A stretch of DNA of 64,000 nt from an uncultured Vibrio sp. (GCF_947488985.1 NZ_CANLBV010000015.1:1-64000), one strand, 5' to 3'. Counted from the stretch's first letter, positions 1-14,009 are shown. A program made the numbers and translations. The notes: generated from the letters alone by a model not told the origin.

Positions 1-233
1 TCGAGGCTGTCCATAGCGTCTTTTTTCACGAAGAAGTAACAGCCTCAATTAGATCATATTTTTACTTAGATTGGTATTAAATCACCATTCTCAAAGTTTT
101 TTTTGTGTTAGAGCATTTGGAGCTATGCGTCATAAAAGCATTGCGGTATGTTCAAGGAATACACGAATGGCAGCGATAAAACCTGCCTTGATGGTACATA
201 ACAAGCAATCACAATGAATTAGGTAAAAAACTA
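1..233. other. Intergenic region upstream of avtA
   Basis: No gene is visible in this AT-rich stretch. Eight-base inverted arms (gaggctgt at 3-10, acagcctc at 39-46) flank a T-run and may be the terminator of a gene outside the window. I see no convincing consensus promoter for avtA. Confidence 0.4.
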
Positions 234-1484
234 ATGCAGTTCTCTAAGTTTGGTGAAAAGTTTAATCGATACTCAGGAATCACTCGTTTAATGGATGATT
301 TGAATGATGGTCTGCGCACACCTGGCGCTATCATGCTCGGTGGTGGTAACCCTGCCGCTATCCCTGCCATGCTCGATTACTTTAACCAAGCCAGTGCCGA
401 GATGCTCGCCAGTGGAGAACTCATCGCCGCCCTCGCCAACTACGATGGTCCGCAGGGCAAAGACAGCTTCATCAAGTCATTAGTGGCAATGCTAAAAGAG
501 ACTTATGGCTGGGACATCAGCGAAAAGAACATCAGCCTGACTAACGGTAGCCAGAGTGGCTTCTTTTACCTGTTTAACCTGTTAGCGGGTCAGCAACCTG
601 ACGGCTCACACAAGAAAATTCTATTGCCCATCGCACCGGAATACATTGGCTACGGCGATGCGGGTATTGATGACGATATCTTTATCTCTTATCACCCAGA
701 GATCGAATTACTTGATAACCGACAGTTCAAGTATCACGTCGATTTTGAACAGCTAAAGATTGATGACTCAGTGGCCGCTATCTGTGCATCTCGCCCCACC
801 AACCCAACCGGTAACGTACTGACTGACGAAGAGGTACGTAAGCTGGATAAGCTGGCTCGTGAAAACAACATTCCATTGTTGATCGACAATGCCTACGGCC
901 TACCATTTCCAAATATCATCTTTGAAGACGTTGAACCGTTCTGGAATGAAAATACCATTCTATGCATGAGTCTATCTAAGCTGGGGCTACCCGGTGTGCG
1001 TTGCGGTATCGTGATTGCAAGCGAAGAGATCACCCAAGCACTGACCAACATGAATGGCATTATCAGCCTAGCACCAAGCAGCGTTGGTCCTGCAATTGCC
1101 AACCACATGATTGAGAACGGTGACTTACTGCGCTTAAGCAGCGAAGTGATTAAACCTTTCTATAAAGAGAAGTCTTTACGCGCGGTTGAACTGCTACAAG
1201 ACGCTATCGACGACCCACGTTTTCGCATCCACAAACCTGAAGGCGCGATCTTCTTATGGCTATGGTTTGATGAGCTGCCAATCACTACCATGGAGTTATA
1301 CAACCGACTCAAGGCTCGTGGTGTGTTAATTGTTCCGGGTGAATACTTCTTTATCGGTCAAGAAGACGAGTGGGATCATGCTCACCAGTGCTTACGTATG
1401 AACTACGTACAAGACGATCAAGCGATGCAAAAAGGCATTAATATTATTGCTGAAGAAGTGAAAAAAGCTTACTCAGAACAGTAA
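234..1484 (+). CDS. avtA: Valine--pyruvate aminotransferase
   Basis: A pyridoxal-phosphate enzyme of the class I/II aminotransferases, 416 aa, essentially the length of the E. coli protein. It exchanges the amino group between valine and pyruvate to give alanine and 2-oxoisovalerate in the cytoplasm. Visible features are the glycine-rich entry (MLGGGNPAAIP, about residues 34-44), the substrate-binding SRPTNPTGN stretch near residue 190 and the Schiff-base lysine in CMSLSKLGLPG near residue 250. It stands alone and ends in a strong hairpin terminator. Its place next to ibpA and gyrB is the Vibrio arrangement. Confidence 0.93.
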   Translation: MQFSKFGEKFNRYSGITRLMDDLNDGLRTPGAIMLGGGNPAAIPAMLDYFNQASAEMLASGELIAALANYDGPQGKDSFIKSLVAMLKETYGWDISEKNISLTNGSQSGFFYLFNLLAGQQPDGSHKKILLPIAPEYIGYGDAGIDDDIFISYHPEIELLDNRQFKYHVDFEQLKIDDSVAAICASRPTNPTGNVLTDEEVRKLDKLARENNIPLLIDNAYGLPFPNIIFEDVEPFWNENTILCMSLSKLGLPGVRCGIVIASEEITQALTNMNGIISLAPSSVGPAIANHMIENGDLLRLSSEVIKPFYKEKSLRAVELLQDAIDDPRFRIHKPEGAIFLWLWFDELPITTMELYNRLKARGVLIVPGEYFFIGQEDEWDHAHQCLRMNYVQDDQAMQKGINIIAEEVKKAYSEQ

Positions 1485-1518
1485 TCAGAGCTTTTAGCTT
1501 ACCGTAGACCAAATACAA

Positions 1519-1550
1519 AAAGAGCACCTCATTAGGTGCTCTTTCACTTT
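1519..1550 (+). terminator. Rho-independent terminator of avtA
   Basis: Perfect 11-bp arms (aaagagcacct / aggtgctcttt) with a four-base loop, flanked by A and T runs. It could also serve the converging ibpA transcript. Confidence 0.85.
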
Positions 1551-1590
1551 TACTTCCCGATATTTTTTAGCTCTAAAGAGCTAACAGCAA

Positions 1591-2025
1591 TTAACCTTCT
1601 AGTAGGCTATTACCATTAATAGCAATCTTACGTGGTTGCATCGCTTCTGGGATTTCGCGTTCTAGGTCGATGTGAAGAAGGCCATTTTCCATGCTCGCAC
1701 CGACCACTTTTACGTAGTCTGCCAATTGGAATTTACGCTCGAAATCACGCTCTGCGATACCTTGGTACACATAGGTTTTTTCTGCTTCAGGTTTACGCTC
1801 ACCTTTAACAATTAGCATATTCTCTTTCTGAGTCAGATCTAATTGGTCATCAGCAAAACCAGCAACGGCCATAGTAATACGGTAGTTGTTTTCGTCTTTT
1901 TGCTCGATGTTGTATGGAGGGTAACCACCAGAAGAGTTCTTCGATGTGTTCGCTTCCATCATGTTGAATAGACGATCGAAGCCGATTGCGTTGCGGTAAA
2001 GTGGAGTGAAATCTACAGTTCTCAT
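1591..2025 (-). CDS. ibpA: Small heat-shock chaperone IbpA (Hsp20 family)
   Basis: A 144-aa alpha-crystallin-type holdase that binds unfolding proteins and inclusion bodies in the cytoplasm until DnaK/ClpB refold them. The alpha-crystallin domain occupies about residues 35-125, beginning with the YPPYNIEQ block and including the AVAGF motif. The C-terminal tail contains an I-x-I-type anchor (KIAI). The N-terminal [19 protein letters not shown] is typical of gammaproteobacterial Ibp proteins. Only one ibp gene is present here, as in other vibrios, whereas E. coli has ibpA and ibpB. Expression is probably heat-controlled by the sigma-32 promoter upstream. Confidence 0.93.
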   Translation of the reverse strand: MRTVDFTPLYRNAIGFDRLFNMMEANTSKNSSGGYPPYNIEQKDENNYRITMAVAGFADDQLDLTQKENMLIVKGERKPEAEKTYVYQGIAERDFERKFQLADYVKVVGASMENGLLHIDLEREIPEAMQPRKIAINGNSLLEG

Positions 2026-2290
2026 AATGCTATCCTTTTAGTAAGCAATAGTCTTAGCCGTGAATTTTACTTAGATCGAACCTTTGTGATCCAGTAAACA
2101 GCTAAGAGATTCAATTCGCATTCCTCGGGTTTCACCTCTATTGGCGACAACACAGGGACATGACAATGAATCAATGTTCAAGTTGTGTGCTACCCAAGTT
2201 ATCCTCTGTTGAGCGATACTTAATTAGCGAGTGTGAAGGGGCTGTTTCTTCTCTTGTAGAGCAAGACAATCATCCTCTTCATAACTAGAT

Positions 2291-2317
2291 ATATGGATTG
2301 AGCAAAACAGTTTCAAG
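2291..2317 (-). promoter_or_regulatory. Sigma-32 (heat-shock) promoter of ibpA
   Basis: Read on the minus strand: CTTGAAA at 2317-2311, a 14-base spacer, then CCATAT at 2296-2291. This fits the sigma-32 pattern CTTGAAA-N(11-15)-CCCATnT. It lies about 265 nt before the ibpA start, implying an unusually long 5' leader that could hold an RNA thermometer near the ribosome site (aaaggat). The thermometer is inference only. Confidence 0.65.
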
Positions 2318-2370
2318 GGATTATTTTAGAATATTTTTCTAACCCAATACTTTTCAATCACTTAAAATCA

Positions 2371-2400
2371 AAAAAGACCGCCATTTCGGGCAGTCTTTTT
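2371..2400 (-). terminator. Terminator downstream of gyrB
   Basis: Arms aaaaagac and gtcttttt enclose a gcc/ggc inner stem with one mismatch, followed on the minus strand by a T run. It probably ends the dnaA-dnaN-recF-gyrB transcript, which stops at 2528. Confidence 0.65.
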
Positions 2401-2527
2401 AATAATATATTTAGTTTTTTGAGACGAGGCTATTTCGTTCTAGTTCAAAGAAGAGGCGCGGAGCATACGAATGTATGTGAGCACCTCTGACACAGAAATT
2501 AAGCGAAAGAGCGAAGTATCAAAGAGA

Positions 2528-6042
<3,515 letters not shown>

Positions 6043-6124
6043 AACGTATTCATATTAATCTTCAATCACGGCTCGGTAGGTAAACGTTGTTGACTCGGTA
6101 AACATGAGTATTCACAAACAACGC

Positions 6125-7225
6125 TTATAAACGAATAGGCATAACAACGTACATCGCGCTGTCATCTTGTGCGTTTTCAATCAACGCACTGGCATTCGCG
6201 TCTGACATTGAGATACGAACCTGCTCACAACGCAATGTATTCAGCACATCCAACACGTAGCTTACGTTGAAGCCGATCTCTAGCGCGTCACCATCAAAGG
6301 TCACGTCTAGCACTTCTTCCGCTTCTTCTTGCTCTGGGTTGTTGGCGGTAATACGCATCTCGCTATCGGCAAGGTTAACGCGAACACCACGGAATTTTTC
6401 ATTCGACAGAATCGCAGCACGAGAAAACGCTGAACGTAACTCATCGCAGCCCGCTTCAAGCGTCTTGGTGGTATTTTGCGGCATCACGCGACGATAATCA
6501 GGAAAACGACCATCAACCAGCTTAGACGTAAAGACGTAGTTATTCACTTCAGCACGCACGTTCGAGTTACCAATTTGCAGCGTTACCGGTTGTTCTGGTG
6601 CATCCAATAGCTTGACGAGCTCTTGCACCCCTTTACGAGGCACGATGATCTGCTTTTGAGCAAAATCGGCCCCCAGTTGTACTTGAGAGACGGCCATACG
6701 GTGACCATCGGTTGCGACGCTGCGCAGGATAGAACCTTCAATCTCAAACAACATCCCGTTGAGGTAATAACGAACATCTTGGTTCGCCATTGAGAATTGG
6801 GTTTTCTCGATAAGACCGCGAAGTTCAGCTTGTGTCACTGACACCTCAACTTCACTACTCCAGTCTTCAATATTTGGGAAATCCGCCGCCGGCAAGGTTG
6901 CCAATGAGAAGCGACTACGACCAGAGCGAACCTGCACACGATCACCATCCAATACCACTGTGATCACTGAGCTGTCTGGTAAACCACGGCAGATATCAAG
7001 GAACTTACGCGAAGGGACAGTAATGCTGCCCGCCTCGAAATCACCTTCAAGCGTGACACGGCTGATCAGTTCAACTTCTAGGTCTGTGGCTGTCATCGAC
7101 AACACGTTATCTTCTACTTTAATCAGTAGGTTCCCTAGAATTGGAAGTGCAGGCCTACCACCTAGTGCGCCAGAGACTTGTTGCAATGGCTTAATCAGGT
7201 GACTACGTTCAATGGTAAATTTCAT
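6125..7225 (-). CDS. dnaN: DNA polymerase III beta sliding clamp
   Basis: A 366-aa processivity clamp that forms a ring-shaped dimer of three similar subdomains per subunit and tethers PolIII and many repair enzymes to DNA. It starts MKFTIERSHLIKPLQQVSG and ends with the clamp C-terminus YVVMPIRL, which together with other hydrophobic-pocket residues takes up clamp-binding motifs. It lies 81 nt downstream of dnaA and 82 nt upstream of recF, and is probably co-transcribed with both. Confidence 0.97.
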   Translation of the reverse strand: MKFTIERSHLIKPLQQVSGALGGRPALPILGNLLIKVEDNVLSMTATDLEVELISRVTLEGDFEAGSITVPSRKFLDICRGLPDSSVITVVLDGDRVQVRSGRSRFSLATLPAADFPNIEDWSSEVEVSVTQAELRGLIEKTQFSMANQDVRYYLNGMLFEIEGSILRSVATDGHRMAVSQVQLGADFAQKQIIVPRKGVQELVKLLDAPEQPVTLQIGNSNVRAEVNNYVFTSKLVDGRFPDYRRVMPQNTTKTLEAGCDELRSAFSRAAILSNEKFRGVRVNLADSEMRITANNPEQEEAEEVLDVTFDGDALEIGFNVSYVLDVLNTLRCEQVRISMSDANASALIENAQDDSAMYVVMPIRL

Positions 7226-7306
7226 ATCTTGCTCTTACGGTCTAAATGGCACGGCGTAATAAGGCACGGCCAAGATTCTGCTTATTAAGGTTAAGAATAC
7301 TGTGTA

Positions 7307-8722
7307 TTAAGAAGAAAGGGTACGAATCAAGTTCGAATAATCTTCTTTGATGTCATGGCTCTCTTCACGCAGCTGAGCAATCTTACGACAAGCGTGCAGC
7401 ACGGTCGTGTGGTCACGGCCACCAAATGCATCACCGATCTCTGGCAAACTGTGATTAGTCAGCTCTTTCGCTAGCGCCATCGCTAATTGACGTGGGCGAG
7501 CAACAGAGCGAGAACGACGCTTAGACAGTAGGTCGGCGACTTTGATTTTGTAGTACTCAGCGACGGTCTTCTGAATGTTATCGATCGTGACCAACTTCTC
7601 TTGCAGGGCGAGTAGGTCACGCAGCGCTTCACGTACAAAATCGATCGTGATTGGGCGGCCAGTGAAGTTGGCATTAGCAATCACGCGGTTCAACGCGCCT
7701 TCGAGCTCACGAACGTTCGAGCGTAGACGCTTAGCAATAAAGAACGCCACTTCATCCGCAAGGTGAATCTGGTGGTCTTCGGCTTTCTTCATCAAGATCG
7801 CAACACGCGTTTCAAGCTCTGGTGGCTCAATCGCTACCGTCAAACCCCAGCCGAAGCGAGATTTAAGACGATCCTCTACCCCATTGATCTCTTTTGGATA
7901 ACGGTCAGAGGTTAGGATGATCTGTTGGTTGCCCTCTAACAGTGCATTAAAGGTATGGAAGAACTCTTCTTGAGAGCGCTCTTTATTGGCAAAGAATTGG
8001 ATATCATCGATAAGCAACGCATCCACACTGCGGTAGTAACGCTTAAACTCTTCGATCGCGTTGTTTTGCAGGGCTTTTACCATATCCTGAACAAAGCGCT
8101 CCGAGTGCATGTAAACCACTTTCGCATTCGGTTTATTATCAACAATGGCGTTACCCACCGCGTGCAACAAGTGCGTTTTACCTAGACCTGTGCCACCGTA
8201 TAAAAATAACGGGTTGTAGGCGGTTCCAGGATTATCAGAAACCTGACGTGCCGCAGCCAAACCCAGTTGGTTCGACTTACCTTCAACAAAGTTATTGAAC
8301 TTGTGCTTTGGGTTGACGTTTGAGCGGTGATTCAAATCAACCGCCACAGGCTCTTCATCTCGCCAAATATTATGGACTGGCTTGCGCGCTTGTAACTGCG
8401 CAGGTGCCGATGACTCAGCGGCCACATCAGCTGCCGTGCGTGTCGGTGCGGGTGTCGTTGGCTTTGGAGCTGTCACTCGCTTGCTGCCCACCTCAAAATG
8501 CAGGTGTGGGATATCGTTGCCACAATATTCTTGCAGCAAACGGTTAATGCTATTTAGGTACTTATCACGAACCCAATCGAGCACAAATCGGTTCGGAGCA
8601 AATAGAGTTAGAGTATTGTCATTGAGCTCCGCTTGTAACGGACGCACCCACATACTGAATTCTGTAGCTGGTAACTCTTCTTGAAGCTGTTGCAAACACT
8701 GCAACCAAAGCGAAGATGACAC
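7307..8722 (-). CDS. dnaA: Chromosomal replication initiator DnaA
   Basis: An AAA+ initiator that binds DnaA boxes at oriC and opens the duplex, 471 aa. Domain I ([14 protein letters not shown]) is N-terminal, with a variable proline/alanine linker at about 85-120. Domain III carries Walker [14 protein letters not shown] near residue 177 and Walker B LLIDDIQF near 238. The domain IV helix-turn-helix carries the DnaA signature [15 protein letters not shown] near residue 434. It heads the dnaA-dnaN-recF-gyrB cluster. oriC is not beside it but 25 kb away at 33.7-34.1 kb, next to mioC and mnmG, with the island lying between. Confidence 0.98.
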   Translation of the reverse strand: MSSSLWLQCLQQLQEELPATEFSMWVRPLQAELNDNTLTLFAPNRFVLDWVRDKYLNSINRLLQEYCGNDIPHLHFEVGSKRVTAPKPTTPAPTRTAADVAAESSAPAQLQARKPVHNIWRDEEPVAVDLNHRSNVNPKHKFNNFVEGKSNQLGLAAARQVSDNPGTAYNPLFLYGGTGLGKTHLLHAVGNAIVDNKPNAKVVYMHSERFVQDMVKALQNNAIEEFKRYYRSVDALLIDDIQFFANKERSQEEFFHTFNALLEGNQQIILTSDRYPKEINGVEDRLKSRFGWGLTVAIEPPELETRVAILMKKAEDHQIHLADEVAFFIAKRLRSNVRELEGALNRVIANANFTGRPITIDFVREALRDLLALQEKLVTIDNIQKTVAEYYKIKVADLLSKRRSRSVARPRQLAMALAKELTNHSLPEIGDAFGGRDHTTVLHACRKIAQLREESHDIKEDYSNLIRTLSS

Positions 8723-9032
8723 GGTGCCCCCACTCTATTTAAGTTATATGAAATGACCGGTAATTTTACCTGTTGATAAGTCAGATCACCAGCAATTGAT
8801 CACTGTTCCAGTGAATAAGATCCAAGTTATTCACAATAAATGTATCATTAATGGGTTGATCCACATATCTTGCCCCTAATTTACTCACACAATGATCCAC
8901 TTATGCCCGGATCCTTGCTAGTTATCCCCAAATTGAGAATGCTATCTAGTTATGGTTAATAACATCTGGTTATTTATTCTATTGAGTATTTTCCCAGTAA
9001 CATCCAACCCCATAAATATAAGGAGTTACCAA
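8723..9032. promoter_or_regulatory. dnaA upstream region with DnaA-box-like sites
   Basis: An AT-rich 310-bp gap. It contains ttattcaca at 8827-8835, tgatccaca at 8857-8865 and ttatcccca at 8922-8930, each a perfect or one/two-off DnaA box, plus several GATC sites. This fits autoregulation of dnaA, as known in E. coli. The rightmost part carries the ribosome site (aaggag) of the ABC transporter gene. I see no CDS inside. Confidence 0.5.
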
Positions 9033-9782
9033 ATGAATAACTGGATTAAGGCTGCAATTGCGGCTATCGCACTCTCTGCTGCTACCGCTCAAGCCGCAAC
9101 TGAAGTTAAAGTCGGCATGTCAGGTCGCTATTTCCCATTCACCTTCGTCCAACAAGACCAGCTACAAGGTTTTGAAGTGGATTTATGGGATGAAATTGGT
9201 CAACGTAACGACTACAAGGTTGAATACGTAACGGCAAACTTCTCAGGTTTATTCGGTCTTCTTGAAACGGGTCGTATCGATACCATTTCGAACCAAATTA
9301 CAATGACAGATGAGCGTAAGGCTCGATACCTATTCGCTGACCCGTACGTGGTAGACGGGGCACAAATTACCGTTCGTAAAGGCAATGACAGCATTCAAGG
9401 CATCGAAGATCTTGAAGGTAAGACGGTTGCAGTAAATTTAGGCTCAAACTTTGAGCAGCTGCTTCGCAACTACGACAAAGATGGCAAAATCAACGTCAAA
9501 ACCTACGATACGGGTATTGAACATGATGTGGCACTAGGCCGTGCCGATGCATTCGTGATGGATCGCTTATCTGCACTGGAGCTGATCAAAAAGACGGGGC
9601 TACCATTAGAGTTGGCTGGACAGCCTTTTGAAACGATTGAGAATGGCTGGCCTTTCGTAGACAACGAGAATGGTAAAAAACTGCAAGCAGAAGTAAACAA
9701 AGCATTAGCAGCTATGCGCGCAGATGGTACGCTAGAAGCTATCTCTCAGAAATGGTTTGGTGCAGACATTACTCAGAAGTAA
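9033..9782 (+). CDS. Amino-acid ABC transporter, periplasmic binding protein
   Basis: A family 3 (polar amino acid) solute-binding protein. I start it at 9033 (MNNWIKAAIAAIAL), because aaggagttacca precedes that ATG and the protein then begins with a normal signal peptide cleaved after AQA near residue 22. The mature protein has the FxPF-like opening (GRYFPFTF) and GFEVDLWDEIG, the two hallmarks of the fold. The substrate is probably a polar amino acid such as cystine, by resemblance to TcyJ-type proteins, but this is not proven. The permease and ATPase genes follow, after a hairpin that likely keeps their expression lower. Confidence 0.85.
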   Translation: MNNWIKAAIAAIALSAATAQAATEVKVGMSGRYFPFTFVQQDQLQGFEVDLWDEIGQRNDYKVEYVTANFSGLFGLLETGRIDTISNQITMTDERKARYLFADPYVVDGAQITVRKGNDSIQGIEDLEGKTVAVNLGSNFEQLLRNYDKDGKINVKTYDTGIEHDVALGRADAFVMDRLSALELIKKTGLPLELAGQPFETIENGWPFVDNENGKKLQAEVNKALAAMRADGTLEAISQKWFGADITQK

Positions 9783-9804
9783 TCACTCACTTTCTCCATT
9801 CAGG

Positions 9805-9836
9805 GCCCACAGCTTTACATAGCGGTGGGCTTTTTG
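9805..9836 (+). terminator. Intra-operon hairpin after the binding-protein gene
   Basis: Stem gcccac/gtgggc followed by five T residues, 22 bp after the stop codon. This position between a binding protein and its permease usually gives partial termination, so that the binding protein is made in excess. Confidence 0.65.
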
Positions 9837-9917
9837 CTTTTGTCTCTCGGATAAAAAGCCTGATATAACAATATGTTCAAATAGAACCAAACTGCCAATA
9901 ACAAGACGAGATAGATT

Positions 9918-10589
9918 ATGGGATTTGACTTTCATTACATGCTAGAGCTGCTGCCAATACTGCTGAAGTATTTAGGCACCACCATGGAGATGGCGATCTG
10001 GGGTTTGTTTTTTGCTCTGATCCTGTCTTTGATACTGGCTAACATTCGCGTGTTCAAAATCCCAGTACTCGACCAACTGAGTCAGCTGTATATTAGCTTC
10101 TTTAGAGGCACACCACTGCTGGTACAGCTGTTCCTCCTCTACTACGGTTTACCGCAGGTGTTCCCGTGGATGGTTGGGTTGGATGCCTTCAGCGCCGCTG
10201 TTATCGGCTTAACCCTTCACTTTGCTGCATACATGGCAGAAAGCATTCGCGCCGCGATTCTCGGTATTGATCGCAGCCAGATGGAAGCCAGCCTTTCGGT
10301 GGGCATGACAACAAGCCAAGCGATGCGCCGAGTGATCTTACCGCAGGCCACCCGCGTGGCGTTGCCGTCACTAATGAACTACTTCATCGATATGATTAAG
10401 TCGACTTCGCTGGCATTCACCCTAGGCGTGGCCGAAATCATGGCTAAAGCTCAGATGGAAGCCTCTTCTAGCTTCCGTTTCTTCGAAGCGTTCTTAGCGG
10501 TTGCGCTAATTTACTGGGGGGTGGTGATTATCCTGACTCGCATTCAAATTTGGGCCGAAGTGAAACTGAATAAGGCGTACGTACGATGA
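9918..10589 (+). CDS. Amino-acid ABC transporter permease
   Basis: A 223-aa inner-membrane permease of the His/Glu/Gln/Arg (HisMQ) family. It has about five hydrophobic segments, the early [22 protein letters not shown] block and the EAA loop ([22 protein letters not shown], about residues 122-143) that contacts the ATPase. The coding region overlaps the ATPase gene by 4 nt (ATGA), implying translational coupling. It partners the binding protein upstream. Confidence 0.9.
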   Translation: MGFDFHYMLELLPILLKYLGTTMEMAIWGLFFALILSLILANIRVFKIPVLDQLSQLYISFFRGTPLLVQLFLLYYGLPQVFPWMVGLDAFSAAVIGLTLHFAAYMAESIRAAILGIDRSQMEASLSVGMTTSQAMRRVILPQATRVALPSLMNYFIDMIKSTSLAFTLGVAEIMAKAQMEASSSFRFFEAFLAVALIYWGVVIILTRIQIWAEVKLNKAYVR

Positions 10590-11323
10590 TCAAATTACAC
10601 AATATCCACAAGCAGTTTGGTGACACCGAAGTGTTGAAAGGGATCGACCTGGAAATCAAGCAAGGTGAGATCATTGTCATCATAGGCTCGAGTGGTACTG
10701 GTAAGTCTACCCTGCTGCGTTGTGTGAATTTTCTAGAGCAAGCTGACCAAGGCACAATTGCCATTGATGATATCAAGGTAGATGTTCAAAAACACACTAA
10801 GGCCGAGGTGCTGGCACTGCGCCGTAAAACCGGTTTTGTATTCCAAAATTATGCGTTGTTTGCTCATCAGACCGCGAAGCAAAACATTGCGGAAGGCTTG
10901 ATTACTGTGCGTGGTTGGAAAAAGCAGCAAGCCAATGAAAAAGCACAACAAATCCTAGATGACATTGGTTTGGGGGACAAAGCCGATAGCTACCCAGCCG
11001 CGCTCTCTGGAGGCCAGCAGCAACGAGTCGGTATTGGTCGCGCGATGGCCCTTCAGCCTGAACTGTTACTGTTTGATGAGCCGACTTCAGCACTCGATCC
11101 TGAGTGGGTTGGTGAAGTGCTTAACCTAATGAAAAAATTAGCAAATCAGCATCAAACTATGCTGGTGGTGACCCATGAAATGCAGTTCGCGAGAGAGGTC
11201 GCAGACCGAGTGATCTTCATGGCTGATGGCCATATTATCGAACAGGGATCTCCACAGGATATTTTTGGTCATCCACAGGATCCTAAATTAAAGAAATTCC
11301 TAAATAAAGTCGGGATCGACTAA
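10586..11323 (+). CDS. Amino-acid ABC transporter ATP-binding protein
   Basis: A 245-aa ATPase of the polar amino-acid importer. Walker A is GSSGTGKST near residue 34, the Q-loop is FVFQNYALF near 80, the signature is [14 protein letters not shown] near 138, Walker B is [13 protein letters not shown] near 157, and the switch histidine is in VVTHEM near 195. It is the last gene of the three-gene transporter set. The set lies between dnaA and rpmH, as in V. cholerae. Confidence 0.92.
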   Translation: MIKLHNIHKQFGDTEVLKGIDLEIKQGEIIVIIGSSGTGKSTLLRCVNFLEQADQGTIAIDDIKVDVQKHTKAEVLALRRKTGFVFQNYALFAHQTAKQNIAEGLITVRGWKKQQANEKAQQILDDIGLGDKADSYPAALSGGQQQRVGIGRAMALQPELLLFDEPTSALDPEWVGEVLNLMKKLANQHQTMLVVTHEMQFAREVADRVIFMADGHIIEQGSPQDIFGHPQDPKLKKFLNKVGID

Positions 11324-11388
11324 GGATCCTTGTGATTTTAGTTAAACTACGTATAATCCCCCGACCGGAATTTTAGTTAACCCAATCA

Positions 11389-11417
11389 TTGACACTTTTT
11401 GTGACAGTGATTACAAT
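11389..11417 (+). promoter_or_regulatory. Sigma-70 promoter for rpmH-rnpA
   Basis: TTGACA at 11389-11394, a 17-base spacer and TACAAT at 11412-11417, near consensus. It lies about 113 nt before rpmH, whose leader also contains a small hairpin (gcctc/gaggc). A strong promoter is expected for this ribosomal protein gene. Confidence 0.75.
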
Positions 11418-11529
11418 TCCGCCTCTTTGTTGAGAGGCGTCGGTTTTCCTTTCTTATATAAAGAAGAGAAAAAATGCCCACGCCGGGTTTAACAAAAACC
11501 TAAAACTACTGATCAGTAAGGTAATTACA

Positions 11530-11664
11530 ATGAAACGCACTTTTCAACCTACAGTTCTAAAGCGTAAGCGTACTCACGGTTTCCGTGCTCGCATGGCTAC
11601 TAAGAACGGTCGCGCAACAATCAATGCACGTCGTGCAAAAGGCCGTAAGCGTCTTTCTAAGTAA
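11530..11664 (+). CDS. rpmH: 50S ribosomal protein L34
   Basis: A 44-aa, very basic ribosomal protein, [18 protein letters not shown] to [11 protein letters not shown], matching the universal L34 pattern over its full length. It is followed after 12 nt by rnpA, the conserved bacterial pair. Confidence 0.98.
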   Translation: MKRTFQPTVLKRKRTHGFRARMATKNGRATINARRAKGRKRLSK

Positions 11665-11676
11665 TCTTTGATTATT

Positions 11677-12033
11677 TTGAATAAGCTAGCCTTCGGTCGG
11701 GAGTTACGCTTGTTAACTCCCGAACATTATCAAAATGTCTTCAAGCAAGCTCATCGAGCTGGCTCTCCTCATTTCACCATCATTGCTAGAAATAACTCAC
11801 TTTCAAATCCTCGCCTTGGACTAGCCGTTCCGAAAAAGCAGATTAAAACCGCCGTGGGTCGTAACCGATTCAAGCGTCTTACTCGTGAAAGCTTTCGTAA
11901 CAATCAACACAAACTTCCTAACAAAGATTTTGTTGTAATCGCTAAGAAGAGCGCGCAAGATTTAAGCAATGAAGAAATGTTCAAGCTACTCGACAAATTA
12001 TGGCTTCGCCTGTCTCGCCCTTCGCGTGGATAG
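11677..12033 (+). CDS. rnpA: Ribonuclease P protein component
   Basis: The protein subunit that helps the RNase P RNA cleave pre-tRNA 5' leaders, about 118 aa. The RNR motif is present as [14 protein letters not shown] near residue 65. The start is uncertain: TTG at 11677 gives [13 protein letters not shown], as in other vibrios, and an in-frame TTG at 11668 would add three residues. Non-ATG starts are normal for rnpA. The 3' end overlaps yidD by 34 nt, the usual arrangement. Confidence 0.93.
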   Translation: MNKLAFGRELRLLTPEHYQNVFKQAHRAGSPHFTIIARNNSLSNPRLGLAVPKKQIKTAVGRNRFKRLTRESFRNNQHKLPNKDFVVIAKKSAQDLSNEEMFKLLDKLWLRLSRPSRG

Positions 12034-12257
12034 CGCTAATACCCATCTATTTTTATAGGTGGTTTATTAGTCCACTCATCGGCCCACGCTGCCGATTTAC
12101 TCCAACCTGCTCTTTATATGCGATAGAAGCGTTGAAAGCTCACGGTTTTGTAAAAGGGTGTTGGTTATCAGGCAAACGTCTATTAAAATGCCATCCTTTG
12201 AATGAAGGGGGCTTTGACCCCGTTCCACCAGTCCAAAAACAAGACAGAGATAAATAA
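12000..12257 (+). CDS. yidD: Membrane protein insertion efficiency factor YidD
   Basis: An 85-aa protein with the family hallmark [18 protein letters not shown] and a second conserved block, [18 protein letters not shown]. It is thought to sit at the inner face of the membrane and assist YidC-dependent insertion. It overlaps the rnpA 3' end and ends 2 nt before yidC. Confidence 0.95.
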   Translation: MASPVSPFAWIALIPIYFYRWFISPLIGPRCRFTPTCSLYAIEALKAHGFVKGCWLSGKRLLKCHPLNEGGFDPVPPVQKQDRDK

Positions 12258-12259
12258 CG

Positions 12260-13879
12260 ATGGATTCTCAACGTAATATCCTGTTAATCGCACTGGCTTT
12301 GGTTTCTTTTCTACTGTTCCAACAATGGAACGTAGCTCAGAACCCAGCGCCACAAGCGGTTGAGCAGGCACAATCTGGCAGCACCCTACCAGCGCCATCT
12401 TATGCAGATGATCTAGACCCAGCTCCGGGTCAAGTTGCTTCAGCAAAAACTATCACAGTAACAACTGATGTACTAACTCTGTCAATTGATACGGTTGGTG
12501 GTGATGTTGTTAAAGCAAACCTAAACGATTACTCTGCTGAGTTTGATTCTGAAGACACCTTTGTTCTTCTTAAGAACGAACCGGGCCACCAATTTATCGC
12601 TCAAAGCGGTCTAGTGGGTCCTCAAGGTATCGATCTAAGCAGCACTAACCGCCCGAGCTACACGGTTTCAGCAGACAGCTTTACGCTGGCTGAAGGTCAG
12701 GATGAACTACGCATCCCTATGACGTACCAAGCGAACGGCCTAGATTACACAAAAACATTCGTACTGAAGCGTGGCAGCTACGCGATTGACGTTGAATACG
12801 ATGTAATCAACAACTCTGGCAATAACGCAACATTCGGCATGTACGCTCACCTACGTCAAAACGTGATGGATGACGGTGGTAGCCTAACAATGCCAACTTA
12901 CCGTGGTGGTGCTTACTCTACGGAAGATACGCGTTACAAAAAATACAGCTTCGACGATATGCAAGATCGCAACCTATCTCTTAACCTAGCGAATGGTCAA
13001 GGTTGGGCAGCGATGATTCAGCACTACTTTGCAACGGCCTGGATCCCACGCGATGAAGCTGGCAGCAATGTCTACACTCGCGTGATTGGTAACCTTGGCG
13101 ACATCGGTGTTCGCATGCCGAACAAAACCATTGCGACTGGCGACGAAGCTAGCTTTAAAGCAACGCTTTGGGCAGGCCCTAAGCTTCAAACTCAAATGGC
13201 TGAAGTTGCACCAAACCTAGACCTAGTAGTTGACTATGGTTGGTTATGGTTCATTGCTAAACCTCTTCATACTCTGCTTTCGTTCATTCAAGGCTTCGTA
13301 TCGAACTGGGGTGTGGCAATCATCATCCTAACTTTCATCGTTCGTGGTGCTATGTACCCACTAACGAAAGCTCAGTACACGTCTATGGCGAAAATGCGTA
13401 TGCTTCAGCCTAAGCTGACTGCAATGCGTGAGCGTATTGGCGATGACCGTCAACGCATGAGCCAAGAAATGATGGAGCTTTACAAGAAAGAGAAAGTAAA
13501 CCCACTAGGTGGTTGTTTACCTATCCTTCTGCAAATGCCTATCTTCATTTCGCTATACTGGGCACTAATGGAGTCTGTTGAACTGCGTCACTCACCGTTC
13601 TTCGGTTGGATTACTGACCTTTCAGCACAAGACCCATACTACATCTTGCCACTTCTGATGGGTGCTTCAATGTTCCTAATCCAGAAGATGAGCCCGACAA
13701 CTGTAACGGATCCAATGCAGCAGAAGATCATGACCTTTATGCCGGTTATGTTTACATTCTTCTTCCTGTTCTTCCCTTCAGGTCTGGTTCTATACTGGCT
13801 AGTATCGAACATCGTAACTCTGATTCAGCAAACGCTTATCTACCGCGCGCTGGAAAAGAAAGGCTTACATTCTAAGTAA
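12260..13879 (+). CDS. yidC: Membrane protein insertase YidC
   Basis: An Oxa1-family insertase, 539 aa. An N-terminal membrane anchor ([17 protein letters not shown]) is followed by the large periplasmic beta-sandwich domain (about 60-320) and the conserved five-helix core from about residue 345 ([31 protein letters not shown] near 414). It inserts proteins alone or with SecYEG. It is preceded by yidD and followed by a strong terminator. Confidence 0.97.
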   Translation: MDSQRNILLIALALVSFLLFQQWNVAQNPAPQAVEQAQSGSTLPAPSYADDLDPAPGQVASAKTITVTTDVLTLSIDTVGGDVVKANLNDYSAEFDSEDTFVLLKNEPGHQFIAQSGLVGPQGIDLSSTNRPSYTVSADSFTLAEGQDELRIPMTYQANGLDYTKTFVLKRGSYAIDVEYDVINNSGNNATFGMYAHLRQNVMDDGGSLTMPTYRGGAYSTEDTRYKKYSFDDMQDRNLSLNLANGQGWAAMIQHYFATAWIPRDEAGSNVYTRVIGNLGDIGVRMPNKTIATGDEASFKATLWAGPKLQTQMAEVAPNLDLVVDYGWLWFIAKPLHTLLSFIQGFVSNWGVAIIILTFIVRGAMYPLTKAQYTSMAKMRMLQPKLTAMRERIGDDRQRMSQEMMELYKKEKVNPLGGCLPILLQMPIFISLYWALMESVELRHSPFFGWITDLSAQDPYYILPLLMGASMFLIQKMSPTTVTDPMQQKIMTFMPVMFTFFFLFFPSGLVLYWLVSNIVTLIQQTLIYRALEKKGLHSK

Positions 13880-13903
13880 GTTCGATATTAGAAAGAGATA
13901 AAG

Positions 13904-13930
13904 AAAGGCGACCAAAAGGTCGCCTTTTTG
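13904..13930 (+). terminator. Terminator after yidC
   Basis: Perfect 10-bp arms (aaaggcgacc / ggtcgccttt), loop aaaa, then a T run. Confidence 0.9.
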
Positions 13931-14009
13931 TTTTTAGCTGATTACAATTCAGCTAATTGATTAATCGTGAACGCCCCTTTTTGGCTTTCACATGCTAGCA
14001 GGCACACCT

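Larger units (their letters stand above)
2026..2527. other. ibpA-gyrB intergenic region
   Basis: This 502-bp gap holds the long ibpA leader and sigma-32 promoter, the gyrB terminator at 2371-2400, and a separate imperfect stem at 2453-2486 (gagg/cctc outer arms and catac/gtatg inner arms). I see no coding region. Confidence 0.6.

Noticed and set aside
2453-2486. Imperfect hairpin downstream of gyrB as a REP-type element
   Set aside because: Only one copy was noticed in the window and the arms are interrupted; a genome-wide count would be needed to call it a repeat family.
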